A DNA stretch of 63,735 bases from a virus, in the IMG/VR virus record IMGVR_UViG_3300045110_000325, positions 1-63,735 of that record; one strand, written 5' to 3'. Below the pieces are notes generated by a model. The model had not been told where the DNA came from, made no database searches, and saw only the letters and a program-made list of their open reading frames with translations. Positions 55,948-63,735 of the stretch are shown one piece after another. Position numbers and translations under genes: made by a program. The first letter of the stretch is position 1; each line of letters opens with the position of its first letter.

Positions 55948-56508
55948 TCAGAACGCCGGGAAGTCGAAGTGCAGATGCACGGGCCGGACATCCCAGCAGA
56001 TCGGCACGTCCCGCTGGATGTGGTTGTGATGCCACAACGAGAACGACGTGTCGTTGAGCTTGCGCAGCAGCGGGAACCGCCGCGCCGCCTCGACATAGCC
56101 GCGGATCAGATCCCGCGGCAAGTAGGTCAGGCCGAACCCGAAGGTCTGGCAGAACGGGTCGCCCGTCGCCACCGGCTCCATCAGCAGCCCGTCGTAGCGC
56201 AGGTGGACCCAGAACCCCCCGTCGGCGTTCATGTGGCCGGACCACTTCCGCTCCAGGTCGCCACCCGGCGCGGCGTAGAGGCGATACGGGGCCACCAGCA
56301 CCCGCGACGGGTCACGGCGGGCGTCGGCGGCGAAGAACAGCAAGTCTTCGGCGGTCGTCGCGATGTCCCACTCGATCAACAGGATGTCGTCGTCGTAGTC
56401 GGCGAGCGGCGAGTAGTCGAAGCTGTCCATGACCAGTCGCTCGCACCCGTCGACCACATGCGCGCGGTGCTCTGGGACCGCCGCCGGCCAGGAGCGGATC
56501 AGGCGCAA
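55948..56508 (-). CDS. Glycosyltransferase-like protein, paralogue 2
   Basis: A protein of 186 residues from TTG 56508. It has the same blocks as paralogue 1: RLIRSWPAAVPEHRAHVVD, DDDILLIEWDIAT, PSRVLVAPYRLY and VRPVHLHF at the end. The end of paralogue 3 overlaps its start by 10 bp. Confidence 0.55.
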   Translation of the reverse strand: MRLIRSWPAAVPEHRAHVVDGCERLVMDSFDYSPLADYDDDILLIEWDIATTAEDLLFFAADARRDPSRVLVAPYRLYAAPGGDLERKWSGHMNADGGFWVHLRYDGLLMEPVATGDPFCQTFGFGLTYLPRDLIRGYVEAARRFPLLRKLNDTSFSLWHHNHIQRDVPICWDVRPVHLHFDFPAF

Positions 56509-57044
56509 AGATCAACCGACCGGTAGTTCAGATGCACCGGACGCGCCTCCCAGCAGATCGGGACCTCCCGGGTCACCCGCGCGTGGTGCCACATCGAGAA
56601 CTCCACGTCCCCGAAATGCGCGGACCACCTCGACTCGACGAACCGGCGCACAAGGTCGCGCGGCAGGTGGGCCATGCCGAATCCGAACAGGTTGCACACC
56701 GGGTCGCCCGTCGCCACCGGCCGCGCGCCAGTCGGAGAAGTCGTCCCCGAGCCCGTGCCGTCCCACCGGCGATGCGCCCAGATGTCCGCCGGCAAGTGGT
56801 AGGCGTCCGCGTAAAGCAGGTACGGGGCCACCAACACCCGGTCGGGAGCGGCCCGCGCGCGCTCGGCGAACGAGCGCAGGCCCTCCCGGTCGACAGCGAT
56901 GTCCCACTCGATCAGCAGGCAATCCTCGTCCAGCTCCGCGAGCGGGGTGTAGTCGCAGTTGTCGATGACCAGCCGGTCCATGTCGTCGACGACGTGGCTA
57001 CGACCCGGTGGGATGCGGGCCGGCCAGGAGCGGACGAGGCGCAT
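56499..57044 (-). CDS. Glycosyltransferase-like protein, paralogue 3
   Basis: A protein of 181 residues from ATG 57044: RLVRSWPARIPPGRSHVVDD, DEDCLLIEWDIAV, PDRVLVAPYLLYADAY. Conserved histidines and a closing ARPVHLNY as in the others. First gene of the sugar cluster, after the endonuclease VII gene. Confidence 0.55.
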   Translation of the reverse strand: MRLVRSWPARIPPGRSHVVDDMDRLVIDNCDYTPLAELDEDCLLIEWDIAVDREGLRSFAERARAAPDRVLVAPYLLYADAYHLPADIWAHRRWDGTGSGTTSPTGARPVATGDPVCNLFGFGMAHLPRDLVRRFVESRWSAHFGDVEFSMWHHARVTREVPICWEARPVHLNYRSVDLCA

Positions 57045-57057
57045 CTGGCCTCCGAGG

Positions 57058-57723
57058 CTACGAGCTATACAGCTCCAGGTACTCAGCGGCGCGACGGAGA
57101 AGGGCTGGGTCGTCGCACATCTGGCCAAGGATGCTGTTGCAAGGCGCGCACAGCAATCCACGAACAACACCCGTCTTGTGGCAGTGGTCCACAACCAGCT
57201 TCCGGGGGCGGCGGCAGATCTTGCAGGTGCCACCCTGCTCGGCCAGCATCGCGTCGTAATCTGCCTGGACGATCCCGAACTTGTACGTGAGCGTCCAGTC
57301 CCGGAAGCAGGCCGGGCAGTAGCTCAGGTGAGCGCTGTCGCCGCGGGGCTTCCCGCACCGCGAGCAGTTAACCGTCGGCTTCTGCGGGTTCTTCGTCCTG
57401 TAGTCCCGCTCGTACGCTCGCCGACACGTCTTGCAATAGCTGGCGTCGACCCGCGGCTCGGTCCCGCATCGCGAACATAGGCGTAACTGCTGCTCCGCGC
57501 GCTTCGCTCGATAGCAGTCACGGCAGTAAGACGGGTGAGCCCCGTCGTCATTCTGACGAGGTTGCTTGCACCGCGAACACTGCTCGGCCTTTATCCGCCC
57601 ACCTCGACGGTGATAAGCCTCGCGCTCTATCTCCCGTTTGCATTCGACGCAGTAGGACTTAAGCGTGCTATTCCGGGGGCGCTCACCGCAGCGAGCACAC
57701 AGGTCACCGTTACGCTTAGACAT
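57058..57723 (-). CDS. Endonuclease VII-like HNH nuclease with serial zinc ribbons
   Basis: A protein of 221 residues. The C-terminal 85 residues (KFGIVQADYDAMLAEQGGTC, VDHCHKTGVVRGLLCAPCN) are a recombination endonuclease VII domain with zinc-bound HNH core. In front are four CxxC...CxxC ribbons of 30-35 residues each, an unusual serial array that may bind DNA. Inserted between capsid and sugar genes, flanked by hairpins and lower in GC; it may be a homing nuclease. Confidence 0.75.
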   Translation of the reverse strand: MSKRNGDLCARCGERPRNSTLKSYCVECKREIEREAYHRRGGRIKAEQCSRCKQPRQNDDGAHPSYCRDCYRAKRAEQQLRLCSRCGTEPRVDASYCKTCRRAYERDYRTKNPQKPTVNCSRCGKPRGDSAHLSYCPACFRDWTLTYKFGIVQADYDAMLAEQGGTCKICRRPRKLVVDHCHKTGVVRGLLCAPCNSILGQMCDDPALLRRAAEYLELYSS

Positions 57724-57747
57724 GTCGACTCCAGCTCAGTCGGCCAG

Positions 57748-57776
57748 CCCCGGGGGTGTTGCCACACCCGCCGGGG
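57748..57776. terminator. Hairpin between capsid and endonuclease VII genes
   Basis: Stem CCCCGG-GGGTGT / ACACCC-(G)-CCGGGG with a TGCC loop and one bulge. With the next hairpin it may dampen transcription after the highly expressed capsid gene. Confidence 0.5.
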
Positions 57777-57813
57777 CGTCTCTTGCTCTGATTCTATCCC
57801 GCTAGCCTCTCGA

Positions 57814-57837
57814 TGTCCGGTTAGAGCGAACCGGACA
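57814..57837. terminator. Perfect 9-bp hairpin after the capsid stop
   Basis: TGTCCGGTT, 6-nt loop, AACCGGACA, only a few bases after the capsid stop on the minus strand. Just before it the minus strand reads TATAAT, a perfect -10 box that might give the nuclease gene its own start. Confidence 0.55.
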
Positions 57838-57842
57838 TTATA

Positions 57843-59279
57843 TCAAAAGGCTGGCGTTACCAGACCTGTGCCGCTAACCGACTGAAATGCGGAGCTATAA
57901 CGCCGAAAACTGTAGGCGTAGTAACCGTACAAGACCATCAAAATACCCAGAGTCGCCGCTGCGGCCTGTTCCGCCCTAATGAAGACAGGGGCGTTGGGAT
58001 CTTCCCAAAGGTGGCACTCGGCGTCGGCGACGACGTAGATGGCGTCTTCGTTGCTGCCGGTGCCGGCGTTGGTCACGATGTTGTTGTCGACGACGACGAG
58101 GGTCCCGTTGGGCAGCACGCCGCGGATGCCCTTGTTGTAGCCGGCGCCGTAGTTCGCGCCGCCGGTCTGGCCCTGCGGCACGATTCCGGGCTGGTTGATG
58201 AACGGCCACGTGCTGACGAGCTGGCTGCTCATCCAGTGCCACCGACGGGAGTGCATGACGGCGTGGGATGGGATGGCCTGCGCGAGCAGAGCCGCCTCCG
58301 CGCCTGCGATCGCGCCGAGGATCTTCGGGTACAGGCCGGCGGCGGTCGGCGCGGTGGCGGTGTACGCCACGTCCACGGACACCGCCTCCAGGCCGGTGGT
58401 GGCCTGGTTGATCAGGTTGGCGTCGAGCGCCGTGGCGTACCGGCGGAACAGGTCGTTCATGAGCACGTCGTCGACGCCGGTGCCGCGTTCGATGGCCTGC
58501 CGGGACACGGTCTGCTGGCCGGCGGCAGTCTGGATGTTCTCGGTGAGCAGGGTGTCGTCGGCGTTGGTCTCCTGGACGGCGGTGTTCTCCGCGGTCTGCA
58601 ACGCCACGCCGGTGGAGGTGGTGATCCGGGAGATGTTGACGGTCATGCCGTCCGGCGGCAAGTCGTGCTTGTTGCAGATGTCCGCGAACGGCCGCAGCGC
58701 GGCGGTCGCCGGGGCGTACATGTCGGTCAGGTACTGCGGGACGACGAGGCCGGTGAAGGCCCCGGTGCCGACAGCGCGGGTCAGGTACTCGGCCCGCTCC
58801 ACCCGCTCCTCGGCCATGTGCTGGCTGAGGCGAGTTCCGGCTTGCACATCGTTGAACAGGAACTGCCGGACCACGTCCCACAGGAACTGGGTGCCGCGCT
58901 TGTCGGTGTCGGGGCGGTAGGTCCGCTCCTCCCGGCCCACCCGCGCCACCCGGTCGTACGACGGCTTGGACGCCGCCTTCGCCGCCGCGGGCGTGGGCTT
59001 GACCTCCCGCGCCGCGTCGTCAGCGGCGCGCTCCTCGGTCTTGACGCGCTCCGCGTTCTCCAACTTCGTCTGGATGCCGCGGATGTCGGCCTTCGCCTGG
59101 TCGCGCTCGGCGAACAGTTGGGCGGTGGTGGCGTCCTCCTCCTGGGTCAGGTTCGCGCGGCCCTCCTGCGCGGCCTGCGCCAGGATCGTCTTCACCTGGT
59201 GGATGGTCTTGTCGCGGCGCTTCTTGGCCGCTTCGAGCTCGACTTCGATGCCCGCGATGATGTCGTCGATGGTCGCCAT
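57843..59279 (-). CDS. Major capsid protein (HK97 fold) with N-terminal scaffold
   Basis: A protein of 478 residues. Residues 1-110 form a charged coiled coil, the delta-domain scaffold removed by the protease. The rest (GAFTGLVVPQYLTDMYAPAT, GVALQTAENTAVQETN, IPSHAVMHSRRWHWM) follows HK97-type capsid proteins. Located directly after the protease gene. Confidence 0.88.
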   Translation of the reverse strand: MATIDDIIAGIEVELEAAKKRRDKTIHQVKTILAQAAQEGRANLTQEEDATTAQLFAERDQAKADIRGIQTKLENAERVKTEERAADDAAREVKPTPAAAKAASKPSYDRVARVGREERTYRPDTDKRGTQFLWDVVRQFLFNDVQAGTRLSQHMAEERVERAEYLTRAVGTGAFTGLVVPQYLTDMYAPATAALRPFADICNKHDLPPDGMTVNISRITTSTGVALQTAENTAVQETNADDTLLTENIQTAAGQQTVSRQAIERGTGVDDVLMNDLFRRYATALDANLINQATTGLEAVSVDVAYTATAPTAAGLYPKILGAIAGAEAALLAQAIPSHAVMHSRRWHWMSSQLVSTWPFINQPGIVPQGQTGGANYGAGYNKGIRGVLPNGTLVVVDNNIVTNAGTGSNEDAIYVVADAECHLWEDPNAPVFIRAEQAAAATLGILMVLYGYYAYSFRRYSSAFQSVSGTGLVTPAF

Positions 59280-59423
59280 GTCGGCGCTGTCCTTCCGGCA
59301 GTCGGAAGTGCCGCTGGCTCATGCGAGGACGGTCTGAGAGCCGGACTCGCGCGAACCCGCAACCGGTCTGACTGCCGGCGATGCGTGCTACAGGCACAGA
59401 TTCAGGGGGTTTGAGTTGTCGGC

Positions 59424-60263
59424 TCACTCTTCGTCGCTGAGCAGCAGGGTGCTGATCAGCGCCACGGACCGGCCCGTGCTGGCCGGTGACGCCGCGCGGG
59501 TCTGACCGCCCGCGCGCGCGACCCCGCCGTGAGAGGCGGGGAGGTCTGTCCGCAGCGACAACCGGTCCAACGCGGCCCGGGCCGCGCCGGCCGGCAGGTG
59601 CTCGAGGTCGGCGAGGATCTCCCGCGACCGGGCCGCGATGGAGGTGTAGGGGTTCGCGCCGTAGTTCACGGCCGACACGTCGCCGCGGTTGATGTCCACC
59701 TTCGAGATCTTGAAGGTGGAGAAGTCGTCGGACCACCAGCCCTCTTCGAGCATGAACGCGAAGCTCATCTCGGTGATGTTCTTGTCGTCGACGGCGACCA
59801 CGAGATCGGACACGTCCTGGCGTTTCGGGTTCAGCCAGGCGTCGGAGCCCAGGCCCTCGTCGACCATGCCGAGGTCGAGGGTCCCGTTCGTGGTCCGGGC
59901 CATGGTCACGCCGCGGTGGTTGACCAGGAACGCCACGTCGGGCTCGGCCGCCAGCGTGTCATCGAACGCGGAGTGCTCCACGATCTCCTCGTACGGGCCG
60001 AACATGTCCCACATCTCGTACGGGGTGTCCGTCACAGACGCGATGCCGTTGAGGTGGTACAGCTCCTGGCCGTTGCGCTTCTCCAGCTTCGCCCGCAACT
60101 GCGCCGGGAACGCCAGCGAGCGGGCTCCCCCGACGCCGCGAGGCGACTCCTGGCACCGTTGCGAGCGCCCGCCCTGCGTGGAAAGCGCCTCGGCTCTCCG
60201 CTCGGCCGCCGCCTGGCGTTCAGGGGTCATCCCGGCTGCGCCCTTCATATCGGACCTGTCCAT
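59424..60263 (-). CDS. Prohead protease (HK97 family)
   Basis: A protein of 279 residues. YHLNGIASVTDTPYEM, FLVNHRG (catalytic His), LEEGWWSDDFSTFKISKVDINRGDVSAV (with Ser/Asp region) match the U35-type prohead protease. ATG 60263 follows the portal stop. The 144 bp after it, before the capsid gene, show no clear signal. Confidence 0.8.
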   Translation of the reverse strand: MDRSDMKGAAGMTPERQAAAERRAEALSTQGGRSQRCQESPRGVGGARSLAFPAQLRAKLEKRNGQELYHLNGIASVTDTPYEMWDMFGPYEEIVEHSAFDDTLAAEPDVAFLVNHRGVTMARTTNGTLDLGMVDEGLGSDAWLNPKRQDVSDLVVAVDDKNITEMSFAFMLEEGWWSDDFSTFKISKVDINRGDVSAVNYGANPYTSIAARSREILADLEHLPAGAARAALDRLSLRTDLPASHGGVARAGGQTRAASPASTGRSVALISTLLLSDEE

Positions 60264-60264
60264 C

Positions 60265-61545
60265 TCAGACCACCTTCGCCACTGGCGCAGCCGGGAAGTT
60301 CGGCCCCGGGACCGGCAGATTCCCACCTGCCTCGTTGACGATCTCCCGCGCCTCGTCCGATGTGATCACCTTGCCGACGCCGAGGTAGATCTTCTGAATC
60401 GTCTCAGCGATGTCCCGGTTGGTTCCGAACAGCTTCTCGAACTCCTTCACCTGCTCATCCGTCAGCGGTGGCAGGTTGTCCAGCTCCCGCGCCTCGGACG
60501 GGGCGCGCTGCCGAGATGTGATCTGCAATGCGAGCATCTCCGCGCGGGTCTTCGGGTCCATCCGCAGCAGCGCGTCGGTGTTCAGCTTCACGAACCGCGG
60601 CCGGGACAGCAGGCTCGACAGCGCCCGCTCCCGGCGGACCACCGCTGGGCCGATGTTGTGGATCAGCAGCTGCAAGTTGCGCTGCACGATGTTCGCGTAG
60701 GTGACCGACGAGCCGGACACCGCCGCGTCGATCACGTCGCCGGGGCAGTCGAAGAACCGGGCGATGTCGTTGACGCCGTAGCGCTTGGCCTCGATCCAGT
60801 CCGCGCCGGCCTGCGCCGCGCCCATCATCTCGTACTCCCAGTCGCCGCCGAGGACGAGCACGCCGCCGTGCTGCATCGACGCCTGGTGGCGCTGCTGCAA
60901 CGTCGCGGCCTGCTCGTTCGTCAGCTCCTGCGTCTTGTTCCGCAGCAGCGCCTTCGGCACGCCGCCGCCGGAGAACCACGACAGCGCGAAGTCCTGGATG
61001 GACAGGTACTCGCCGATCGACCATGCCGCGTGCGCCACCGGCGAGAGCCCCACATGCAGGCCGCTCTTGGTGTACTGCCGCTCGTGCCACACCTCCGACG
61101 GGTCGTACTCCTTCCCGCCGATCCGGTAGTGGTCCAGGCTGCCGGCCTTGACCCTGACCGACACACTCGACACCGGCTGCAGGTCGATGCGGGCCGGCAG
61201 GCCGCGGCCGTCCGTCTCGGTGATCAGGCCGAAGGTGTTCCCCGTCTCGTCGAGGTCGAACTGCGACGAGAACAGCCACTCGAGGATGTCGACACGCTCG
61301 CCGCCAGGGTTGACCAGGACCGGCGGCTTCGGAACCTCGACCTGCACGCCCTGCACCCGCCGGTAGGCGTCGACCGGCATCGTGGAAATCAAGTTCGCCC
61401 GCAGCCGCAGGCACGCCCACACCGCCGAGTGGCGAAGCGCCGTGTCCGCGTTCACCGCGACGATGCCGGCCATCTGCGTGGGCCGTTGCGCCATCAGCTC
61501 CGTCGCCGTCGCCCCGGCCCAGTCCCGTTTGGAGAACAGGCTCAC
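60265..61545 (-). CDS. Portal protein
   Basis: A protein of 426 residues from GTG 61545 (GTGA overlap). ALRHSAVWACLRLRANLISTMPVDAYR and GVNDIARFFDCPGDVI are hallmarks of HK97-type portals. It forms the dodecameric channel for packaging and ejection. Confidence 0.9.
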   Translation of the reverse strand: MSLFSKRDWAGATATELMAQRPTQMAGIVAVNADTALRHSAVWACLRLRANLISTMPVDAYRRVQGVQVEVPKPPVLVNPGGERVDILEWLFSSQFDLDETGNTFGLITETDGRGLPARIDLQPVSSVSVRVKAGSLDHYRIGGKEYDPSEVWHERQYTKSGLHVGLSPVAHAAWSIGEYLSIQDFALSWFSGGGVPKALLRNKTQELTNEQAATLQQRHQASMQHGGVLVLGGDWEYEMMGAAQAGADWIEAKRYGVNDIARFFDCPGDVIDAAVSGSSVTYANIVQRNLQLLIHNIGPAVVRRERALSSLLSRPRFVKLNTDALLRMDPKTRAEMLALQITSRQRAPSEARELDNLPPLTDEQVKEFEKLFGTNRDIAETIQKIYLGVGKVITSDEAREIVNEAGGNLPVPGPNFPAAPVAKVV

Positions 61546-61745
61546 GTCTTGGCCCCAGGCGGCCTGGGGGGCTTGGGCGGCCGCGCGATCAGCCAGGAGC
61601 CGGCGAGGACCACGACGCCCCCCGATCCCAGCGCCCACGCGCCTATCCAGGGCCAGAGGCCGCCGGTCGGGGCCGCCGCCAGGAGCAGGAGCCCCAGCGC
61701 GTCCAGCGCGTCGGTGTACCGCTCATGGCTTGGCCGGCTCGGCAA
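61542..61745 (-). CDS. Small membrane protein between terminase and portal
   Basis: A protein of 67 residues from TTG 61745, overlapping the end of terminase by 23 bp. Two hydrophobic spans (ALGLLLLAAAPTGGLWPW and ALGSGGVVVLAGSWLIA) and a Pro-rich tail. The frame has high third-position GC. Unknown role in this position. Confidence 0.5.
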   Translation of the reverse strand: MPSRPSHERYTDALDALGLLLLAAAPTGGLWPWIGAWALGSGGVVVLAGSWLIARPPKPPRPPGAKT

Positions 61746-63285
61746 CCCCGGCCTCCTCGCTGTCCGCGTCCCCCGGGCCGTAGAGCGGCAGGAAGGACAT
61801 CATCACGTCGTAGGACGGTCGGTTCCGCAGCAGCCACGCGGCGCCGGTCACGGCCACGAGCGGGGAGATGTCGCCGGACTTGCGCCGTGACCACGTCCAC
61901 AGGTCGTCGCCGATGTCCCGGGCTGCCGCCACCGACAACGCCTGGACGAGCAGCGGGTCCCCCGAATGGGTCACGGCCCGGTCCGCGACCAGTTTCTGCA
62001 GGTGCGCGCAGCCGCGGCCCATGTCCTGGTTCGTCAGTTGGTCCGGCTCGAGCCCGGCCTCGGCCAGATCCGGCAGCAACGCCGACACAGCGCCCGTGCC
62101 CAGCAACGCGAACCGCGCCCCGGGATGGTCCGCCTTCAGCTTCTTCGCCCGCCCGGCCAGCCAGCCAGCGCCCGACCGGTGGTCGGCGACCTCCAGGTGC
62201 GGCTTGCCGCTCGCGGTCGCCGCGACGCCGATAGACGCGGACGCGAGGCCAGGGGATGCGTCGAGGAAGAACACCGGGCGGCCGTCGACCTTGGGCAGCT
62301 TGTCCAGCGCGCAGGCCGACCAGTCGTCGACGGTGATGCGGCTGCCCGCCTCGTCGGGGGCGTCCCACCAGCCCAGACGCTCGCGGGCGAACTCCTCCGG
62401 CGTCAGCGCCAGACGCTCGGCCCGCAGGTAGTCCACGGTGATCCGCCGGCCAAGCGCCGGGTTGGCGAGCAGCCACAGCTCCTCGCGGTCCAACGCGCAG
62501 CCTTCGACCCCGGGCCGGTGCGGGCACTGGTCGCGACGCTCGCACGTCGGCTTGTCCAGCGACCCAGGCGCGCACCACTCGATGTACGCCGGAGCGTCCT
62601 TGCCGCCGGCACGGCCGCGGTCCCGCACGCCACGCAGCACCGCCGACTCGGGAAGCCCAGCCGAGGAGCCGTACAGCACGTGGGCCCGCCGCCGGGTGCT
62701 CAACGTCGGCAGCAACGCGCCCATGTGTCCCGGCTGCAGCGCGAACGCCTCGTCGAGGACCACGAAGTCGCCGCTGAGCCCCCGGCCGCCGGACTTCGAT
62801 CGGGCCTTGAACTTCAGCCGCCGCGTCGGCCCGTCGCCATGGCCCTTGAGCTCGAACTCCTCCTCGCCGTTGCCGCGGTGGACCTTCTTCACGCGGCGGG
62901 ACAGGTGGGAGAAGCCGGCGAACAGCTCGTCGAAGTTGCGGAACGACTCCTGCGCCGTGTCGAAGAGCTGCGACGACCAGATGCCCAGCCGGAACGGCGG
63001 GAGACCAGGCCGGTCCGGCTCTAGCAGCTTCGTCAGCACGATGCCCTCGAGGACGAAGGTCTTCAGGTTCTGCCTCGCCGAGACGACCGCGCCCTCTAGG
63101 GCCGCCGGCATGCCCGCCGCGTTGACCGACATGAGCACGTCGGCGGCCAGGCGCTGCTCCTCGTCGAAGTCACGGCCGACGCTCGCGCACACCAGGGCGA
63201 CTTTCTCGCCGAGAGAGCCGGCGCGCGGCGGGATGTGCAGGTGGGCCGGCTCGACCATGAGCCGGCCGGGCGCGACGGCGGTCAC
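61723..63285 (-). CDS. Terminase large subunit
   Basis: A protein of 520 residues from GTG 63285. ATPase: VVSARQNLKTFVLEG (Walker A variant) and GDFVVLDEAFAL (Walker B and catalytic Glu). Nuclease: VFFLDASPGLASASIGV near residue 340. An inserted CERRDQCPHRPGVEGC is a probable zinc site. It cuts and pumps the genome with the HNH protein and TerS. Confidence 0.9.
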   Translation of the reverse strand: MTAVAPGRLMVEPAHLHIPPRAGSLGEKVALVCASVGRDFDEEQRLAADVLMSVNAAGMPAALEGAVVSARQNLKTFVLEGIVLTKLLEPDRPGLPPFRLGIWSSQLFDTAQESFRNFDELFAGFSHLSRRVKKVHRGNGEEEFELKGHGDGPTRRLKFKARSKSGGRGLSGDFVVLDEAFALQPGHMGALLPTLSTRRRAHVLYGSSAGLPESAVLRGVRDRGRAGGKDAPAYIEWCAPGSLDKPTCERRDQCPHRPGVEGCALDREELWLLANPALGRRITVDYLRAERLALTPEEFARERLGWWDAPDEAGSRITVDDWSACALDKLPKVDGRPVFFLDASPGLASASIGVAATASGKPHLEVADHRSGAGWLAGRAKKLKADHPGARFALLGTGAVSALLPDLAEAGLEPDQLTNQDMGRGCAHLQKLVADRAVTHSGDPLLVQALSVAAARDIGDDLWTWSRRKSGDISPLVAVTGAAWLLRNRPSYDVMMSFLPLYGPGDADSEEAGVAEPAKP

Positions 63286-63668
63286 GCCGAGTCGAAGATC
63301 CGGTCGATGATGTCGGCGTCCTGGCCGGCGTCCTTCGTCGCCGCGTCCAGCGCCTTCGCGTAGGCGTTCGCCAGCGAGGCCAGCGCCGAGCCCGCGTGGC
63401 CACCTGCGTCGATCCGACGGGCCAACTCCAGGACTAGGACACCCTCAGGCGTGAAAAGCCGGGAGCAGCCGCTCAGGCGCTTCTCCGTGGCGGTCTCCAG
63501 CGCCCCCTGCGCCGGAACCGGCGCGGCGGCGCGCTGCTCGACCCCGCGAAGGCTTACGACGCCGCTCTGCTGCCGATTCGACCTCACCCGGCACTTCGCC
63601 GAGCAGAACCTCGACCTCGGACGCTGAGCCTCGTAAGCGTTTCCGCATCCGTCGCAAGCACGCTGCAT
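63282..63668 (-). CDS. Terminase small subunit-like protein with zinc finger
   Basis: A protein of 128 residues. RACDGCGNAYEAQRPRSRFCSAKC is a zinc finger, followed by a basic linker and a C-terminal helical region. By position (before TerL, overlapping by four bases) it is the TerS or a DNA-recognition partner. The sequence itself is only weakly TerS-like. Confidence 0.5.
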   Translation of the reverse strand: MQRACDGCGNAYEAQRPRSRFCSAKCRVRSNRQQSGVVSLRGVEQRAAAPVPAQGALETATEKRLSGCSRLFTPEGVLVLELARRIDAGGHAGSALASLANAYAKALDAATKDAGQDADIIDRIFDSA

Positions 63669-63735
63669 AGCGGCCTCCGGTAACGGTGCGTCACTGATTA
63701 CGTTACGGGCGCCGTTCAGAGAGGGAAACGATCAC
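63669..63735. promoter_or_regulatory. Right terminus: inverted repeats before the late operon
   Basis: GTAACG (63680-63685) pairs with CGTTAC (63701-63706) over 15 bp, and AACGG (63682-63686) with CCGTT (63712-63716). The segment could be the terminase-binding site of cos and contain the start of late transcription. It joins the left end when the genome circularises. Confidence 0.4.

Noticed and set aside
59280-59423. A gene or strong terminator between capsid and protease genes
   Set aside because: No frame with a start and good codon use, and no long perfect hairpin was seen.
59689-61890. Plus-strand frame of 733 residues
   Set aside because: Antisense of the portal and protease genes, whose products are clearly recognised.
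61643-62578. Minus-strand frame of 311 residues
   Set aside because: Out-of-frame shadow of TerL; low-complexity Arg/Gly/Pro content.

Overview
The window looks like the complete, linear, unintegrated genome of a temperate siphovirus of a high-GC actinobacterium. Support for an actinobacterial host: GC-rich codons throughout, many GTG/TTG starts, WhiB-like, DUF397 and DUF2637 proteins, and an attP core copied from the 3' half of a tRNA-Arg(CCU) gene of the Streptomyces type. Support for a whole phage genome: on the minus strand the early operon ends at the left edge with an HNH nuclease and the late operon begins at the right edge with a TerS-like gene and TerL, so joining the two edges gives the classic HNH-TerS-TerL packaging order. 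The attP lies intact in the middle instead of being split between the ends. The host genus cannot be fixed from the sequence.

Layout. (1) 1-19,484, minus strand: one long early operon, nearly every gene joined to the next by ATGA/GTGA/TTGA overlaps. It carries an XRE regulator, a possible excisionase, a C5-cytosine methyltransferase, a MazG-like hydrolase, a Holliday-junction-resolvase-like nuclease, an ASCH protein, a WhiB-like protein, a RecE-like exonuclease with a RecT-like annealing protein, a helicase plus N6A/N4C methyltransferase pair, a replication-initiator-like protein next to three 12-bp iterons, a proteasome-like Ntn hydrolase, a DUF397 protein and the packaging HNH nuclease. (2) 19,485-22,140: divergent immunity region, tyrosine integrase and attP. 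(3) 22,141-31,283, plus strand: accessory module with a TraB/FtsK-type DNA translocase and a DUF2637 (Spd-like) membrane protein typical of actinobacterial integrative conjugative elements, a GIY-YIG nuclease with a divergent regulator, zinc-finger proteins and a DUF3307 membrane protein. (4) 31,284-31,872: terminators and a minus-strand holin pair. (5) 31,947-34,341, plus strand: second accessory cassette behind a consensus promoter. (6) 34,346-63,668, minus strand: late operon in order TerS, TerL, portal, protease, capsid, a roughly 10-kb island of sugar-modifying enzymes and virion-decoration proteins, head-tail connectors, a glycosyltransferase, tail tube, frameshifted chaperones, tape measure, minor tail proteins, small membrane proteins, HNH nuclease, amidase and glucosaminidase.

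How it works together. Integrase, attP and the two divergent HTH proteins decide lysogeny. The early operon supplies recombination and replication initiation but no DNA polymerase or primase was found, so the host replisome is presumably used. The late operon makes the virion. Extra genes sit outside these programmes: two exported proteins (a secreted protein bounded by perfect hairpins at 15.2-15.9 kb, and a lipoprotein antisense inside the late operon at 43.6 kb), the conjugation-like module and the glycosylation island. No stretch of more than 300 bases lacks a gene; the longest non-coding stretches are attP (21,847-22,140) and the iteron region (3,547-3,741).
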